Source: an uncultured Solirubrobacterales bacterium (GTDB lineage Bacteria; Actinomycetota; Thermoleophilia; Solirubrobacterales; Solirubrobacteraceae). Taken from it: DNA of 8,058 bases. The position numbers were made by a program, and so were the translations under genes. The notes under the pieces were generated by a model, which worked only from the letters and a program-made list of their open reading frames with translations, ran no database searches and was not told the origin of the DNA. This document shows positions 6,752 through 8,058 of this stretch, piece by piece. Location of the stretch: positions 1 through 8,058 of the forward strand of contig CALJKH010000082.1 of assembly GCA_937973575.1 (NCBI GenBank), read 5' to 3'. Each line of letters opens with the position of its first letter. Positions within the stretch are counted from its first letter, which is position 1.

Positions 6752-6813
6752 GATTCGAACCTGCGACATCCGGCTTAGAAGGCCGGCGCTCTATCCAGCT
6801 GAGCTACGGGGGC
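6740..6813 (-). tRNA. tRNA-Arg(UCU)
   Basis: A 74-nt gene on the minus strand. The acceptor stem is GCCCCCG (6813-6807) paired with CGGGGGT (6747-6741), discriminator A at 6740. The anticodon arm is CCGGC-CTTCTAA-GCCGG, giving anticodon TCT, which decodes AGA (and possibly AGG). The T arm is GCAGG-TTCGAAT-CCTGC. CCA is not encoded. The first acceptor pair is G1-U72 rather than the G-C expected for most tRNA-Arg; U72 belongs to the palindromic repeat that overlaps the 3' end. The rest of the cloverleaf is normal, so I regard it as functional. Confidence 0.95.
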
Positions 6814-6916
6814 TAGTCAGCCAAGTTTGACAGCAGGCACGCTTGTTGCCAGCGAGGGCTGTCGCCATCCCAAGGAGTCACCGTCCGAGCGTGGCCCGTA
6901 GACTGCATCTCGCCTT

Positions 6917-6990
6917 GGTGGGCGTAGCTCAGCTGGTAGAGCTCCGGGTTGTGGTCCCGGCGGTCGCGGGTTCAAGTCCCGTCGCTCACC
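6917..6990 (+). tRNA. tRNA-His(GUG)
   Basis: A 74-nt gene. The acceptor stem is GTGGGCG (6918-6924) paired with CGCTCAC (6983-6989), including one G-T pair. The extra G at 6917 faces discriminator C at 6990, the G(-1):C73 identity element of tRNA-His. The anticodon arm is CCGGG-TTGTGGT-CCCGG with anticodon GTG, and the T loop is TTCAAGT. CCA is not encoded. TAGACT at 6899-6904 is a possible -10 element about 13 bases upstream, without a good -35. It is divergent from tRNA-Arg, with 103 bases between the two. Confidence 0.97.
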
Positions 6991-7054
6991 CTTCAGTCCG
7001 TACTTGCAGTGCCGGGGTGCTGTTTTCGTGGTTGCAATGCGTTATTTTTGAGCG

Positions 7055-7384
7055 GTGAATCGTTCAGCGTCAATCCTGCTCAGGAGGCTTCTTGCGGCCT
7101 CAATTCCCTTAGCGCTGTGGGCTGCCGGTGCCGACCTTCCGATTCTCCGACAAGGCGTTCTTTTCCTGGCGCCTTTTTTCCTGCTGCTAGCACTGTGGAC
7201 CGCAGGGGTCGATCCTGCGCCTCTTCTCAAGAGGATTCGTCAGGTTGAGCACCCTCGCGCGAGGCGCACCCTCAAGCCTTCTTTGAACAGGGCGCCTCGT
7301 GTAATTGCTCAGCGAGGCGGCCTCCTTCTTGCTTCCTCTCTTGCCGGTCGGGCTCCCCCAGGGGCGCTCTCAGCAGCCGCTTGA
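7055..7384 (+). CDS. Small hydrophobic protein with internal repeat, upstream of copC
   Basis: A 109-residue protein starting at GTG, not recognised as a named family. Residues 8-50 are strongly hydrophobic and could form two membrane helices (around 9-25 and 33-50). They contain a visible duplication: LALWAAGADLPIL (19-31) and LALWTAGVDPAPL (45-57), 26 residues apart and about 67% identical in DNA. The C-terminal half is basic (HPRARRTLKP) and ends with RGGLLLASSLAGRAPPG. The composition and its position 75 bases before copC suggest it is a real gene belonging to the copper locus. The start lacks a strong ribosome binding site, and no function can be assigned from sequence. Confidence 0.65.
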   Translation: MNRSASILLRRLLAASIPLALWAAGADLPILRQGVLFLAPFFLLLALWTAGVDPAPLLKRIRQVEHPRARRTLKPSLNRAPRVIAQRGGLLLASSLAGRAPPGALSAAA

Positions 7385-7403
7385 TGGCCAGCTGAGTACC
7401 AGT

Positions 7404-7425
7404 GCCACCGCGGGTTAGCGGTGGC
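7404..7425 (+). promoter_or_regulatory. Perfect 8-bp stem-loop in the copC leader
   Basis: GCCACCGC (7404-7411) and GCGGTGGC (7418-7425) form a perfect 8-bp stem with a GGGTTA loop, in the 75-base gap before copC and 21 bases upstream of its ribosome binding site. No T tract follows, so it is not a standard terminator. It could be an operator for a dimeric regulator, an mRNA stabiliser or an attenuator; the sequence does not decide between them. Confidence 0.5.
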
Positions 7426-7446
7426 TCGTACGACCAATTCGAAAAT

Positions 7447-7452
7447 AAGGAG
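7447..7452 (+). promoter_or_regulatory. Ribosome binding site of copC
   Basis: AAGGAG lies 7 bases before the ATG at 7460. It is the best Shine-Dalgarno match in the window and fixes the start at 7460 rather than the out-of-frame ATG at 7453. Confidence 0.85.
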
Positions 7453-7459
7453 ATGAACG

Positions 7460-7807
7460 ATGCGCAAGAGCATTTCGTTCTTGGCTGTGGCGTTCGCTAC
7501 AGCTGCAATTACCCCAGCCACGGCGTGGGGCCACGCTTCAGTAATCGGTAGGACCCCGGCGCCCAGTTCGACAGTGCATGCAGTCCGGTCCGTTGGAATC
7601 AAGTGCAACGAAGGAGTAGTCACCGGAAAGTTGACAGTCACCAAGGGCGGCAAACTGGTTGGTAAGGGGTTGCTCGTCAATCACAACAAGGAAATCAACG
7701 CCAACTTTTCCAAGTCACTTCCAAGAGGTGTCTACACAGTCAGCTGGCGCTGTCTCTCTGATGATGGTCACCGTGAATCCGGCTCTTGGGCCTTCACGGT
7801 TCGGTGA
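7460..7807 (+). CDS. copC: CopC-like secreted copper-binding protein
   Basis: A 115-residue exported protein. Residues 1-24 form a signal peptide (basic MRK start, hydrophobic core, TPATAWG end). Cleavage before H25 would give the HASV N-terminus expected for CopC, in which the terminal His binds Cu(II). The body matches the CopC beta-sandwich: RTPAPSSTV after the His brace, then PRGVYTVSWRCLSDDGH with D102 and H104 corresponding to the conserved D-G-H copper ligand segment, then GSWAFTV at the end. CopC holds Cu(II) outside the membrane, often delivering it to a CopD membrane partner. Two cysteines (C49 and C98) are present in a protein whose relatives often lack them. The next gene, 5 bases on, encodes a YcnI-type copper protein, a common pairing. 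Confidence 0.9.
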   Translation: MRKSISFLAVAFATAAITPATAWGHASVIGRTPAPSSTVHAVRSVGIKCNEGVVTGKLTVTKGGKLVGKGLLVNHNKEINANFSKSLPRGVYTVSWRCLSDDGHRESGSWAFTVR

Positions 7808-7812
7808 TCTCG

Positions 7813-8058
7813 ATGCCTAAGACAACGAAAAGTATCGTCTCAGTCGCAATTGCAGTAGCGGCAATTTGTTCGTTCTATCCGTCCGTAGCGCTGGGACATG
7901 TGACTCTGTCACCAAACTCCGCGCCCGCTGGCTCGTGGACGACCTTCAATGTGAAGGTGCCCAATGAGAGCGATACGGCGAGCACCGTGAAGGTTGTCGT
8001 GAAGATGCCTCAGGGCATTTCGTACGCCTCATGGCAGCCGGTTAACGGCTGGAAGGCA
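7813..8058 (+). CDS. YcnI / DUF1775 copper-binding protein, N-terminal part (3' truncated)
   Basis: The first 82 codons of a gene that runs off the right edge. A signal peptide (MPKTTKS then a hydrophobic core to about residue 28) ends before H29, giving a mature protein that begins HVTLSPNSAPAGSWTTF, the hallmark of the YcnI family. FNVKVPNESDT follows, and then the VVVKMPQGISYASWQPVNGW segment with W80. In Bacillus YcnI the N-terminal His, an acidic residue and a conserved Trp contribute to a mono-histidine copper brace; H29, probably E52, and a downstream Trp would be the equivalents. Start ATG at 7813 is 5 bases after the copC stop, so the two are co-transcribed. A C-terminal membrane anchor or a CopD-like domain, if present, lies beyond the window. 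Confidence 0.88.
   Translation, partial: MPKTTKSIVSVAIAVAAICSFYPSVALGHVTLSPNSAPAGSWTTFNVKVPNESDTASTVKVVVKMPQGISYASWQPVNGWKA

Noticed and set aside
6407..6769. A 120-codon open frame on the minus strand antisense to the small membrane protein and running into tRNA-Arg.
   Set aside because: It overlaps the tRNA and reads the reverse of a well-supported gene with a good ribosome binding site; its product shows no domain.
6827..6855. A perfect TTGACA (6827-6832) that could be a -35 box for tRNA-His.
   Set aside because: Seventeen bases downstream there is CAGCGA, not a -10 box, and the site is 85 bases from the tRNA.
6949..7248. A 99-codon plus-strand frame and a 71-codon frame that start inside or near tRNA-His.
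   Set aside because: They overlap the tRNA gene and the better-supported 7055-7384 ORF; the protein sequences look like translated noise.
7254..7299. Inverted repeats CTCGCGCGAG (7254-7263) and CGAGGCGC/GCGCCTCG (7260-7267 with 7292-7299).
   Set aside because: They lie inside the 109-residue coding region with a 24-base loop for the second pair; the GC-rich sequence makes chance pairing likely and no T tract follows.
1..8058. CRISPR array, insertion sequence, phage or toxin-antitoxin module.
   Set aside because: No regularly spaced repeat series, transposase, integrase or paired small toxin genes were seen; the only direct repeats are the two copies beside tRNA-Arg.

Overview
The window looks like ordinary chromosome from a moderately GC-rich actinobacterium (Actinomycetota). 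The gene complement is a DUF1015 protein with the PPYDVID and HERTHAGPKEDR signatures, an OsmC-like protein, a NudL-type Nudix hydrolase, and a CopC/YcnI copper pair beside a small membrane protein. This suggests something near Thermoleophilia/Solirubrobacterales, but that placement is an impression, not a demonstrated affiliation. Genes are densely packed, several have poor Shine-Dalgarno sequences, and the tRNAs lack an encoded CCA.

Left part (1-3537). The 3' end of a PxpC/KipA-type carboxyltransferase gene runs in from the left on the plus strand and stops 3 bases before a convergent minus-strand cluster. In transcription order that cluster is an EamA/DMT transporter, a DUF1015 protein, an OsmC/Ohr-family protein and a CoA-pyrophosphatase-like Nudix hydrolase. 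The gaps are 17 bases, a one-base TGATG overlap and 4 bases, so this reads as a single operon of export and housekeeping or detoxification functions.

Middle part (3538-6653). A tRNA-Pro(UGG) gene on the plus strand is followed by a minus-strand pair, a TRIC/UPF0126 membrane channel protein and then an SRPBCC-fold protein. Divergent from these, on the plus strand, are a 14-helix DHA2-type MFS drug exporter and a 72-residue two-helix membrane protein. The small gene follows the exporter closely and has a clear ribosome binding site.

Right part (6654-8058). tRNA-Arg(UCU) on the minus strand and tRNA-His(GUG) on the plus strand lie back to back. Just beyond the 3' end of tRNA-Arg is the most unusual structure in the window: two 25-base direct repeats 68 bases apart, each carrying a perfect 7-bp palindrome, with another long hairpin between them. 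The second repeat includes the last 12 nucleotides of the tRNA gene. After tRNA-His come a small hydrophobic protein with an internal repeat, a CopC-like secreted copper protein, and the start of a YcnI (DUF1775) copper-binding protein cut by the window edge. These form a probable copper-handling locus.

I found no CRISPR array, transposase, phage gene or clearly new multi-gene system. The points most worth checking are the repeat/hairpin structure at the tRNA-Arg 3' end and the two small membrane proteins.
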